From positions 41,126 to 105,125 of the forward strand of contig CAJSZV010000001.1 in the NCBI GenBank assembly GCA_910574345.1: 64,000 bases of DNA, read 5' to 3'. Positions 35,966-43,813 of this stretch are shown piece after piece (within the stretch, counting starts at the first letter, position 1; each line of letters begins with the position of its first letter). The notes below the pieces were generated by a model that saw only the letters and a program-made list of their open reading frames with translations, made no database searches and was not told the origin of the DNA. Both the position numbers and the translations under genes were made by a program. The stretch comes from Clostridiaceae bacterium. GTDB taxonomy: Bacteria; Bacillota; Clostridia; Lachnospirales; Lachnospiraceae.

Positions 35966-36345
35966 CTATGAAAATGTCTGCTGGTGCCAATGGTTTTGAA
36001 TGATATCCCGCAAGGTCTTTTCCAGAGTCTTAGTACTTTCAGTGCTTCCTATGATGGCTGCTGCAAGATATCCTTGACTAATGAGCTGTTCTTTTTGCCT
36101 CTTAATATCGGAAGAGGATACGTGAGTGCGACATAGAAAATAACGAATTTCTCTTTTTATGGCGATTACCTCGAAATAGGGTTTGTTACAGATTATGCAG
36201 GAGGGGGAGTGTCCTATTTGGAAATATGGAAAGATTACGTAATAATGACCGCTGCCTATTAAGGAGCGGCCATTTTCGAAGCAGCTGAAAATATTAAGAT
36301 GGGATAAGTTGTTGTTTAAGGGGAATCTTTGAATAAGCGTTCAGA
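35966..36345 (-). other. Open frame upstream of the recombinase, no normal start codon
   Basis: On the minus strand a frame is open from a stop near 36345 to TAG at 35966-35968, which overlaps the recombinase ribosome binding site. The last 45 codons look protein-like (for example SSSDIKRQKEQLISQGYLAA and IIGSTESTKTLEKTL). Two Cys pairs further upstream (SCIICNK) hint at a metal site. No ATG, GTG or TTG occurs in the frame, so it is either a decayed gene or one with its start elsewhere. I do not recognise a family. Confidence 0.3.
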
Positions 36346-36388
36346 AAAATGAATGGAAGATGAGGAAGGTGCAAATACGCCCCCAAAA

Positions 36389-36420
36389 TAGACGCCCGAT
36401 AAAACCGGGCGTCTGTTTTT
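36389..36420 (+). terminator. Terminator abutting the left recombination site
   Basis: AGACGCCCG pairs with CGGGCGTCT around a short loop, followed by GTTTTTC. Its T tract is the outer arm of the left inverted site. The same arrangement is seen at 63314-63363 before the related element. Confidence 0.85.
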
Positions 36421-36445
36421 CGTGGATTTCCTAAATCTGCGAAAA
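36417..36445 (+). repeat. Left recombination-site-like inverted repeat
   Basis: 13-bp arms with two mismatches around a CCT core. The right-hand 20 bp (GATTTCCTAAATCTGCGAAA) recur inverted at 37841-37860, and as GGATTACCTAAATCTGCGAAA at 63367. Confidence 0.7.
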
Positions 36446-36512
36446 GATCATAAAGGATGATTCCCAGGCAAAGGAGAGGACTCATCCTTTGTGATGTGCT
36501 TGTATCGACGTA

Positions 36513-36541
36513 ATTCTACCACATGTTGAAAAGAAATGCTA
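36513..36541 (-). promoter_or_regulatory. Conserved outward promoter inside the switch
   Basis: On the minus strand there is an extended -10 (TGGTAGAAT, with TAGAAT at 36513-36518) and a weak -35 region. The homologous element at 63.4 kb keeps it as TGATAGAAT (near 63453) in ungapped alignment. In the present orientation it points left through the left site into the terminator; after inversion it would point into the polysaccharide operon. Confidence 0.45.
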
Positions 36542-36611
36542 CTTGTTTTTTTGACTTTTTTTGTAAATTAAAGGTAGAGAAACATGAAAATGGCACCCAA
36601 TTAGCCTTTTG

Positions 36612-36632
36612 TGGTCTGATTTGTGGTCAAAA
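36612..36632 (+). repeat. Candidate integrase arm-site pair, left
   Basis: TGGTCTGATTTGTGGTCAAAA contains two TGGTC motifs 12 bp apart. The same pair is at 37763-37783 and, in the related element, near 63553 and 63632, with an inverted copy near 63427. Spacing and position just inside the core sites suit arm-type binding by the integrase N-terminal domain. Confidence 0.5.
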
Positions 36633-36656
36633 TCTAAGGAGAGAGAGGAAACAATT

Positions 36657-37790
36657 ATGGCAAGACATGGGGAGAATATCAGAAAAAGAGCAGATGGACG
36701 CTGGGAAGGACGTTATCCTGCGTATAGCGAAAAAAGGGGTCAGAAGATCTATCGTTCTGTCTATGGCCGGACTTATATTGAGGTAAAAGACAAGCTGGCT
36801 GCAGAAAAAAACAGCCTGAAGGCGATGGTTGAGTGCGAGGAAGAGGCGGTTCAAATCCAAAGAATGTTAAGGGCCGAGAGCGTTACTGTGACAGATGCGG
36901 CGAAAGAATGGCTTATGGAGATAAAGGACAAAAGAAAGCAGTCAACTTTTATTAAATATCAATTTATTTATGATCAATACATTGAAAAGAATTTCAGAAC
37001 AACCAGATTACATATTGTTACGGATTCTTTCGTCAAAGAAAGATTGCCGGAATCACTATCAGACAGTACTCGTAAAAGTGTTTATTGTGTATTAAATCAG
37101 GTTCTCAAGTTTGCTTCTGTAAAATATTCAATACCCATATCGAATTTAAATGCTTCTTCCTGTGGGAAAAACAGGCCTATTGAGGTACTGAACAGAAAAG
37201 AACAGTCGGAATTATTCTCCGTTTTGTATTGTGAGATGGATATTTTTAAGGCGGCAATCTTACTGTGTCTGTACACAGGGCTTAGGCTGGGAGAAGTATG
37301 TGCTCTTAAATGGACGGATATTGATCTGGAAAACAGGCTGATTTTGGTAAATCGGACAGTTCAGAGACTTTATGTAGAAGGGTATCGGACAAAGACGATT
37401 TTATTGGAGACAGCTCCCAAAAGTGAATTTTCCAGACGTGAGATTCCCTTATCTGATACTGTTGTAGGCCTGCTTACTCCGTTCCGTTATGACAAGGAAT
37501 ATGTATTTGGAGGTCATAAGCCTATGGAGCCAAGAACGCTGCAGAACCGTTTTAAGAAAATCATCAGGGAAAGCGGACTGCCGAATAAGAATTTTCATAT
37601 TCTCAGACATACATTTGCCACCAATTGTGTGGAAGGAGGAACAGATGTAAAGAGCCTCAGTGAAATTTTGGGGCATTCTGATGTACAGATTACGTTGAAT
37701 CGGTATGTACATCCGTCAATGGATACAAAGAGGAAACATCTCAATGCTCTTTCCATGTTTTATGGTCAGATTTATGGTCAAACAGGATAG
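36657..37790 (+). CDS. Tyrosine integrase of the invertible segment
   Basis: Complete tyrosine recombinase of 377 residues with an N-terminal arm-binding domain (RADGRWEGRYPAYSEKRG), a SAM-like core-binding domain (about 70-165) and a catalytic domain: Arg in TGLRLGE, Lys in APKSEF, HxxR in HILRHTFAT, His in LGHSD and the nucleophile Tyr in LNRYVH. The ATG at 36657 follows GAGAGGAAAC. The last codons (YGQIYGQTG) are written in a 12-bp direct repeat that also occurs before the gene, probably arm sites. Placed between inverted core sites, it is the likely enzyme for inversion of its own segment. Confidence 0.88.
   Translation: MARHGENIRKRADGRWEGRYPAYSEKRGQKIYRSVYGRTYIEVKDKLAAEKNSLKAMVECEEEAVQIQRMLRAESVTVTDAAKEWLMEIKDKRKQSTFIKYQFIYDQYIEKNFRTTRLHIVTDSFVKERLPESLSDSTRKSVYCVLNQVLKFASVKYSIPISNLNASSCGKNRPIEVLNRKEQSELFSVLYCEMDIFKAAILLCLYTGLRLGEVCALKWTDIDLENRLILVNRTVQRLYVEGYRTKTILLETAPKSEFSRREIPLSDTVVGLLTPFRYDKEYVFGGHKPMEPRTLQNRFKKIIRESGLPNKNFHILRHTFATNCVEGGTDVKSLSEILGHSDVQITLNRYVHPSMDTKRKHLNALSMFYGQIYGQTG
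37762..37783 (+). repeat. Candidate integrase arm-site pair, right
   Basis: ATGGTCAGATTTATGGTCAAA repeats the left pair and forms the 3' end of the integrase reading frame. Confidence 0.5.
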
Positions 37791-37833
37791 GAAATATCTA
37801 CAATAGCAGTATATTCAAAGATATTCAAATAAA

Positions 37834-37861
37834 TTTCGCAGATTTAGGAAATCTGCGAAAA
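37834..37861 (+). repeat. Right recombination-site-like inverted repeat
   Basis: TTTCGCAGATTT and AAATCTGCGAAA form perfect 12-bp arms around AGG. It is the inverted partner of the site at 36417. Confidence 0.75.
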
Positions 37862-37925
37862 TCATTTGGATAAAAGGAGAGTTTTCCCGAAGATGTATAA
37901 AGTGTACAATAAAGTTTTTTATATC

Positions 37926-37965
37926 CATATATATTTAAATAATTCATTATATTTAAATATATATG
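37926..37965. repeat. AT-only 16-bp palindrome in the operon leader
   Basis: CATATATATTTAAATA and TATTTAAATATATATG are perfect inverted repeats with an 8-nt loop, 33 bp before the first gene of the polysaccharide operon. It has no T tract typical of a terminator. The second module has a smaller palindrome (AAATAACTTGAGTTATTT near 63740) in the equivalent place. It may bind a regulator or shape the leader RNA. The remaining part of 37862-37997 shows no gene. Confidence 0.6.
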
Positions 37966-37997
37966 AAGGTTTCAAATCTGTTGGAAGGTGATGATCA

Positions 37998-38864
37998 GTG
38001 AAAACATTGTCCTTTTTGGAAAACAATGGAAGCGGAAACGGCAGTGTGGATTCAGATGGCAGAATCGAAAGTTTTATCGCAAAACAAGTTCAGGAAAAAG
38101 GACTGGATGGGAGAACAGAAAAAGCCTACCGACTGGATCTGGAACATCTGCATGTATGGTTGAAACAGCATGGAAGAGAACTCTCAGAAGGAACAGCAAT
38201 AGAAGACTATTTAAGATATTTGTTCAAAGCCAAAAATTTAAAGGCTTCCACGATAACAAGAAAGTATCGGGTATATTGCTATTATATAAAATATTTAGCC
38301 AGCCAGGGAGTTTTGCCAGATGAATACGTTGTAGCCTGCCCCGTTTTTGAAAAAGAACATCAGAGCCAGGAAACCCATGCTTTATCCAAGGCAGAAATCG
38401 ACGCCTTCTTTGTGGCTATGGACCAGGAGTATGAAAGCCTGGACCAGGAATTTCGCCGCCGGGTCTGCCTCCGTGACAGAGTTATGATGGAACTGCTTTT
38501 TTATCATGGGATCGAGATCAGTGAACTTTTGGGACTGAAAGTGTCCGACTACGACAGAAGAACTGGAATCCTAAGGATTCAGGGAAAGCGGGAAAAGGGC
38601 CGGGAAGAATATGTGTTCTCCAGAGTTTTAAAAAACAGGCTGGAGGGATGGCTTAAGGAGCATGTCTTTTTTGAACGGGATCCGGCTTACGCTGACTGGC
38701 TGTTTCTCTCCAAGGTTGGCAGACCCCTTTCCATGAAGATGGTTATTCTGGTCTTTGATAAATATCGGGAGTTGGCAGGAATCGAAAAAGGCGCTACGCC
38801 CAAGGATCTGAAGTGCAGTATGAAGGGGTATGCAAGGGAACTGATGGTGGAGAGATGCAGCTGA
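37998..38864 (+). CDS. Tyrosine-recombinase-like protein lacking catalytic residues, first gene of the polysaccharide operon
   Basis: The 288-residue product has the SAM-like core-binding domain (about 25-115: KGLDGRTEKAYRLDLEHLHV) and a catalytic-domain fold (LLFYHGIEISELLGLKVSDY), but the key residues are gone. The catalytic Arg of the GLRxSE motif is Glu. The HxLRH motif reads PKDLKCS. The chain ends before any nucleophile Tyr. It may be a DNA-binding regulator or inversion accessory factor and not an active enzyme. It starts with GTG at 37998 behind GGAAGGTGAT. A close homologue starts at 63880 in the same position behind a related element. Confidence 0.8.
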   Translation: MKTLSFLENNGSGNGSVDSDGRIESFIAKQVQEKGLDGRTEKAYRLDLEHLHVWLKQHGRELSEGTAIEDYLRYLFKAKNLKASTITRKYRVYCYYIKYLASQGVLPDEYVVACPVFEKEHQSQETHALSKAEIDAFFVAMDQEYESLDQEFRRRVCLRDRVMMELLFYHGIEISELLGLKVSDYDRRTGILRIQGKREKGREEYVFSRVLKNRLEGWLKEHVFFERDPAYADWLFLSKVGRPLSMKMVILVFDKYRELAGIEKGATPKDLKCSMKGYARELMVERCS

Positions 38865-38932
38865 GCTCAGCTAAGGCGAAATCGAGACAGATTAAAGGTC
38901 ATTTCAGAAATAAATGCATCAGGGGGCATAAC

Positions 38933-40147
38933 ATGATGACAAAAGTCTGCTGCTATATATGCGGCGCTAAATGTGTCGGCGGATACGGAGGCTACGAGAC
39001 CTTCCTGGATAAGCTGACAGAATACCATCAGGATAATGAAAATATCCAATACTACATCGCCTGCAAAAAGAACGGTATAGGTGCAATGAATGAGGATAAG
39101 TTGACAGGTGTAAAAAGGATTTCGGAGGACGAGTTTATTTACCATAACGCGCACTGCTTCAAATTATATACCCCGGATATCGGTTCGGCACAGGCGATAC
39201 TGCATGACATCAGATCGTTGGAGTATTGCATTAAAGATATAAAGAGGAGAAAGGTAGAACATCCGATTGTATATGTTCTTTCATCTCGTATTGGCCCATT
39301 TATGGGACACTATGCAAAAGTGATCCATAAGCTTGGAGGGGTATTTTACCATAACCCCGATGGCGCAGAATACGCCCGGAAGAAATATAACTATTTGGTG
39401 CGCTGCTATTGGAAACTGTCAGAGCAGTTGATGATAAAACATGCTGATCTAATAATCTGCGACAGCAAGAACATTAGAAAAGGAATACTTGAAAAATATA
39501 AGAAGTATAAGCCCAAAACTACATTTATCGCATATGGCGCAGAAGTGAGAAAAAGCATCCTATCTGATGATGCAAAGCAGTATACGGATTGGATGGCAGA
39601 GTACGCATTGACAAGCAAGAATTATTATCTGATTGTGGGACGGTTTGTGCCGGAGAATAACTATGAGACTATGATCCGAGAATTTATGCATTCCAAAATA
39701 AGTAAAGACCTTGCAATTATCACAAATGCCAACGGTAAGTTTTATCAGCAATTAGAGCAGAAGCTGCACTTTGAGCAGGACAAACGGATTAAATTTGTTG
39801 GAACCGTCTACGATAAAGAGTTGCTCATGAAAATCCGGGAGAATGCTTACTGTTATCTGCATGGGCATGAGGTAGGCGGCACAAATCCGTCTCTGTTGGA
39901 GGCTCTCGGTAGCACAGATTTAAATCTGATTTATGACGTGGGCTTCAACCGGGAAGTTGCGGAAGATGCGGCATTGTATTGGAGGAAAGAAGAAGGAAAT
40001 CTGTCCGATTTGATTGACAGTGCGGACGATTTGACTCTGTCAGAGATAGCAGAATATGCAGATAAGGCACGAAAAAGAATCTCAGATACTTATACATGGC
40101 AATTTATCGCTGATAGATATGAGAAACTTTTTATAGAGAGTAACTGA
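38933..40147 (+). CDS. Rhamnosyltransferase-like GT (Cps2T/DUF1972 family)
   Basis: Two-lobed GT-B enzyme of 404 residues. The N-terminal DUF1972-like motif GGYGGYETFLDKL is typical of Cps2T beta-1,4-rhamnosyltransferases of streptococcal capsule loci, and the C-terminal donor lobe has HEVGGTNPSLLEAL and VGFNREVAED. It probably adds an early sugar to the repeat unit; rhamnose specificity is an inference from family. The ATG at 38933 (or 38936) follows AGGGGGC; the longer frame from 38813 runs inside the preceding gene. Confidence 0.82.
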   Translation: MMTKVCCYICGAKCVGGYGGYETFLDKLTEYHQDNENIQYYIACKKNGIGAMNEDKLTGVKRISEDEFIYHNAHCFKLYTPDIGSAQAILHDIRSLEYCIKDIKRRKVEHPIVYVLSSRIGPFMGHYAKVIHKLGGVFYHNPDGAEYARKKYNYLVRCYWKLSEQLMIKHADLIICDSKNIRKGILEKYKKYKPKTTFIAYGAEVRKSILSDDAKQYTDWMAEYALTSKNYYLIVGRFVPENNYETMIREFMHSKISKDLAIITNANGKFYQQLEQKLHFEQDKRIKFVGTVYDKELLMKIRENAYCYLHGHEVGGTNPSLLEALGSTDLNLIYDVGFNREVAEDAALYWRKEEGNLSDLIDSADDLTLSEIAEYADKARKRISDTYTWQFIADRYEKLFIESN

Positions 40148-40173
40148 AAACCTTAATAAATAATATCGAGTAA

Positions 40174-41610
40174 ATGGATATGAAATTGGAAAGGCTGTTA
40201 AAGAGAAAAAAAATACTTGTCATTGGAGATGTCATGCTCGACATGTACTACAGCGGAGATGTCAAAAGAATTTCTCCAGAAGCACCGGTACCGGTTTTTC
40301 GTAAAAAGGCAGAACGATTTGTTTTAGGTGGTGCAGCCAATGTAGCCTCAAACCTGATTGCGGCGGGTCAAACTGTATCAATACTGACGATCATCGGAGA
40401 CGATGAATATGGGCAAATTCTCCTGGACAGATTTTTAGATCAGGGAATTGATACATCATTCGTATTAAAGACGGAGCGCTCGACCACGGTCAAAACAAGA
40501 TTCCTTGCAGGCAATAACCAGCAGGTGATGAGGCTGGATGTGGAAGATACCTATGATCTTTCGGCACAGGAGTGTAGGAAGCTGTTGGATGGCATAGAGG
40601 GGCATATTGGGAGATATGATTTGATTGTTTTCTCAGACTATCTGAAAGGCCTTATGACATTTGATTTCACCCAGGGAGTGATAGAGCGGGCAAGACAGTA
40701 TGGCATAAAAGCAATCATTGATGTCAAGGATAAAAACTATGGGAAATATAAAGGAGCATATCTTCTCAAACCGAACCTGACTGAGCTGAGAGCGTTATCC
40801 GGCTTGCCTGCGGATAATGACCAGGAGATTATTTTAGCGTCAAGAAAGATTTTACATGATTGCGAGAACGAATATGTTCTTACTACTTGTGGTGCCAGAG
40901 GTATGATTCTGACGGGAAAAGAAAGGGAATATACCGTTGATTCTGTTGGGCAGGAAGTGTTTGATGTGACAGGTGCCGGGGATACTACAATTGCATATCT
41001 TGCGGCATGTATGGCGAATGAAATAGACATACAGAAGTCAGTTGAGATTTCAAATTATGCTGCCGGAATACAAGTGTCAAAGGTTGGAACTTCCGCTGTC
41101 GGCCTGCATGAAGTCTCAGAGGCACTTTCCAGTGGGAAACAGGGAGTTATTCATAAACTTCTGTCATTAGAAGAAATATCAGAATTCCGAACCCGCCATG
41201 AGGACAAAAAACTGGTTTTCACAAATGGCTGCTTCGACATTTTGCATATTGGGCATATCCGGTATCTGGAAGAAGCCTCCCGGCTTGGGGATATTCTTGT
41301 CATAGGATTGAACAGCGATGGTTCTGTTAAAAGACTGAAAGGGACAGGGCGCCCTATCAATCCAGAGTCCGACCGCGCGGAACTTCTGTGTGCTTTAGAG
41401 TGTGTGGATTATGTGGCAGTATTTGAAGAAGATACACCCTATGAATTGATCAGGGAAATTCAGCCTGATGTGCTTGTAAAGGGTGGGGATTATAAGTCGG
41501 ATGAAGTAGTAGGAAAAGACATTGTAGAGGCAAGAGGCGGGGAACTTCATCTTATACAGTTTGTGGAAGGGAAGTCAACGACCAATATCATAAATAAATT
41601 AAAGGACTAA
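40174..41610 (+). CDS. hldE: Bifunctional heptose-7-phosphate kinase / heptose-1-phosphate adenylyltransferase HldE
   Basis: Makes ADP-heptose precursors. The first 325 or so residues are a PfkB-type kinase (GDVMLDMYYSGDVKRISPEA, GGAANVASNL, and DVTGAGDTTIA with the catalytic Asp). The last 135 or so are a cytidylyltransferase-fold adenylyltransferase (NGCFDILHIGH, then LKGTGRP). The 478-residue length matches HldE/RfaE of Gram-negatives. Its presence with hldD and GT9 genes indicates heptose in the polysaccharide. The ribosome binding site before ATG 40174 is weak. Confidence 0.92.
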   Translation: MDMKLERLLKRKKILVIGDVMLDMYYSGDVKRISPEAPVPVFRKKAERFVLGGAANVASNLIAAGQTVSILTIIGDDEYGQILLDRFLDQGIDTSFVLKTERSTTVKTRFLAGNNQQVMRLDVEDTYDLSAQECRKLLDGIEGHIGRYDLIVFSDYLKGLMTFDFTQGVIERARQYGIKAIIDVKDKNYGKYKGAYLLKPNLTELRALSGLPADNDQEIILASRKILHDCENEYVLTTCGARGMILTGKEREYTVDSVGQEVFDVTGAGDTTIAYLAACMANEIDIQKSVEISNYAAGIQVSKVGTSAVGLHEVSEALSSGKQGVIHKLLSLEEISEFRTRHEDKKLVFTNGCFDILHIGHIRYLEEASRLGDILVIGLNSDGSVKRLKGTGRPINPESDRAELLCALECVDYVAVFEEDTPYELIREIQPDVLVKGGDYKSDEVVGKDIVEARGGELHLIQFVEGKSTTNIINKLKD

Positions 41611-41663
41611 TATTATGAGAAAATGATCTGTCAGTATTAAGACAATTTTCGGAGGAAAAAAGC

Positions 41664-42629
41664 ATGATTATTGTGACAGGCGGTGCGGGATTCATAGGAA
41701 GTTGTGTGGTTCGAACCCTCAATGATGCAGGTATCAAGGATATTGTAATTGTAGATAATATCAATTCTACTGATAAATGGCTGAATATGCGGAATAAGAA
41801 ATATCTGAAGTATGTTCATAAAGAACAATTTTTAGAGGAGCTTCCGTCATACGGAGGAGTTGAAACTATCATACATATGGGTGCGCAGTCTGCAACAACT
41901 GAGAGAAATTTTGACTATTTATGGAAGAATAATTTTGAATACACCAAGACATTATGGAATTACTGCGCTAAGAATAAGGTTAGCTTTATTTATGCGAGTT
42001 CAGCAGCAACATATGGTGATGGGGCGGAAGGCTTTGACGATAAGATGAATATTGATAAGCTGCTCCCGCTAAATGGCTATGGATATTCAAAGCAGTTGTT
42101 TGACCTTTGGGTAAAGCATCAGGCAAAAGTATTTCCGAGACAGTATGTAGGGTTGAAATTCTTTAATGTATATGGTCCTAATGAATATTTCAAGGGAAAC
42201 ATGGCAAGCATGCTCTTCCATGGATATAGGCAGATCATGGAAGAGGGAGAGATACGCTTGTTTAAATCCTGCAATCCAGAATATGAGGATGGTGCGCAAC
42301 TCAGAGACTTCGTATATGTCAAGGATGTTTGCGAGGTTATATACTGGCTTATAAATCATCCACAGATTAATGGGCTGTTTAATGTCGGAACCGGAAAGGC
42401 ACAAAGTTTTAAGGAACTTGCAGAAGCAACGTTCCATGCCTTAAATATGGAGCCTAATATTGTCTACATTGATATGCCGGAGAGTTTAAAAGAAAAGTAT
42501 CAGTATTATACAAAGGCTGAAATGGACAAGCTTAGAGATGTCGGATTTAGGATGAAATTTATGGATTTGGAATCAGGAGCAAGAGATTATGTATTGAACC
42601 ATCTGCACAAGGGATTTCAAATCTATTAG
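41664..42629 (+). CDS. hldD: ADP-glyceromanno-heptose 6-epimerase HldD
   Basis: Converts ADP-D-glycero- to ADP-L-glycero-manno-heptose. The 321-residue SDR-type epimerase has the nucleotide motif TGGAGFIGSCVVRTLND, SSAATYGDG and the catalytic Tyr/Lys in YGYSKQLFD, close to HldD/RfaD throughout. CGGAGG precedes the ATG at 41664. It follows hldE by 53 bp and precedes a GT9 heptosyltransferase by 11 bp. Confidence 0.92.
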   Translation: MIIVTGGAGFIGSCVVRTLNDAGIKDIVIVDNINSTDKWLNMRNKKYLKYVHKEQFLEELPSYGGVETIIHMGAQSATTERNFDYLWKNNFEYTKTLWNYCAKNKVSFIYASSAATYGDGAEGFDDKMNIDKLLPLNGYGYSKQLFDLWVKHQAKVFPRQYVGLKFFNVYGPNEYFKGNMASMLFHGYRQIMEEGEIRLFKSCNPEYEDGAQLRDFVYVKDVCEVIYWLINHPQINGLFNVGTGKAQSFKELAEATFHALNMEPNIVYIDMPESLKEKYQYYTKAEMDKLRDVGFRMKFMDLESGARDYVLNHLHKGFQIY

Positions 42630-42640
42630 TGGTGACATAG

Positions 42641-43813
42641 ATGATCAAAAAATTCAATATAGAGAAAACAAGGCAGTTAGATAAAATAGACAGGTTGTTA
42701 TCTCTATTTTTTAAAAAGCCAAAATGTGATAATTCGATAAAGCCCGCTCCAATACGCAATATTCTGATCGTTGATTTTGCGCTGATTGGGGATATGGTGA
42801 TGAACATACCATTTTTGCGCGTTATAAGAGAAAACTGTTCAAATGCGGAGATAACGATGGTATGTATGCCTTGGGCAGAGACAGTTTTGGCTGATCAGGG
42901 ACTGGTGGACCGTTTTATTATATTCGATGGAAAAAACCTGCTCAGTACCCCGAAGAAAATGCTGGAGAGCAGGAGAATTATAAGAAATGCGTTGAGGGAG
43001 ATCAATCAAAGAGAATACGAAGTAGGCATCGAGCCAAAAGGGGACTTGAGACATATTTTTTTTATGCACTATACAAGATCTAAGAGAACAGTCTCCTACA
43101 ATTATACCGGTGGAAACTATTTGATAACAGATTCCTTAACGCCAAAGCAGGATACAAAACATCTGATTGATGAGAAATTAGACCTGTTGGAGATGATAGG
43201 ATGGGATACTACGCTTGATAACCGCATTCCAGAGCTGAAGATGTCAGATGATATGGCACACTTTATCCAGGGCTTTAAGGAAAAAGAGAATCTGACAGAC
43301 TGTTGCGTGATAGGTGTCCATCCGGGAGCCAGCAATATTAACAAACAGTACCGCCATTTTCCAGAGTTGGCATGTACAGCGGCTGGCATTCTGCCAGAAG
43401 AGAGAAACGTAAAATTTCTGGTTTTTGAAGGCCCGAACGAAGCGCATATTGTGGATGAAGTGTGTAATGCGCTTAAGCAGAGAGGATACTTATACTGTCG
43501 GGTTAAAGAGGCGCTGAAAAAATACATTTCACTTGTGAGTCTTTGTGAATTTATGATCTGCAACGATAGTGCAGCGGCACATATAGCAGCGGCATACGGT
43601 GCAAATGTACTTGTGATTTTTGGCCCTGTGAAATCAGAAACTGCCTGCCCAAGAGGAAGCGGAAAGATCGTGACGATATCCCATGAGCATGAATGTAAAC
43701 CGTGTACATTACCAATATGCAGGCTTGGTACAGAGGCATGTATCAGATCAGTCACTTTACAGGAGTGCGAGAACGCATTGAAGAGACTTATGGATAAAGG
43801 AAAAGTATCATGA
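42641..43813 (+). CDS. GT9 family heptosyltransferase
   Basis: The 390-residue protein is a GT-B enzyme of family GT9 (ADP-heptose:LPS heptosyltransferase type), with ILIVDFALIGDMVMNIPFLR at residues 39-58 and the donor lobe GVHPGASN...CNDSAAAHIAAAYGANVL and FGPV. It presumably uses ADP-heptose made by HldE/HldD and attaches it to the lipid-linked repeat unit. The stop overlaps the next start as ATGA. The C-terminal Cys-rich stretch (CKPCTLPICRLGTEACI) is typical of many GT9 proteins. Confidence 0.87.
   Translation: MIKKFNIEKTRQLDKIDRLLSLFFKKPKCDNSIKPAPIRNILIVDFALIGDMVMNIPFLRVIRENCSNAEITMVCMPWAETVLADQGLVDRFIIFDGKNLLSTPKKMLESRRIIRNALREINQREYEVGIEPKGDLRHIFFMHYTRSKRTVSYNYTGGNYLITDSLTPKQDTKHLIDEKLDLLEMIGWDTTLDNRIPELKMSDDMAHFIQGFKEKENLTDCCVIGVHPGASNINKQYRHFPELACTAAGILPEERNVKFLVFEGPNEAHIVDEVCNALKQRGYLYCRVKEALKKYISLVSLCEFMICNDSAAAHIAAAYGANVLVIFGPVKSETACPRGSGKIVTISHEHECKPCTLPICRLGTEACIRSVTLQECENALKRLMDKGKVS

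Larger units (their letters stand above)
36417..37861. mobile_element. Predicted invertible segment (integrase-carrying switch)
   Basis: Left site: arms TTTTCGTGGATTT and AAATCTGCGAAAA around CCT (36417-36445). Right site: perfect arms TTTCGCAGATTT and AAATCTGCGAAA around AGG (37834-37860). The asymmetric cores (CCT against AGG) and 20 shared bases place the two sites in inverted orientation, so recombination would flip the 1.4-kb segment. It contains one gene, a complete tyrosine integrase, and an outward promoter near the left end. A terminator lies outside the left site and a polysaccharide operon outside the right. It could instead be a simple integrase transposon; actual inversion is not shown. 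Confidence 0.6.
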
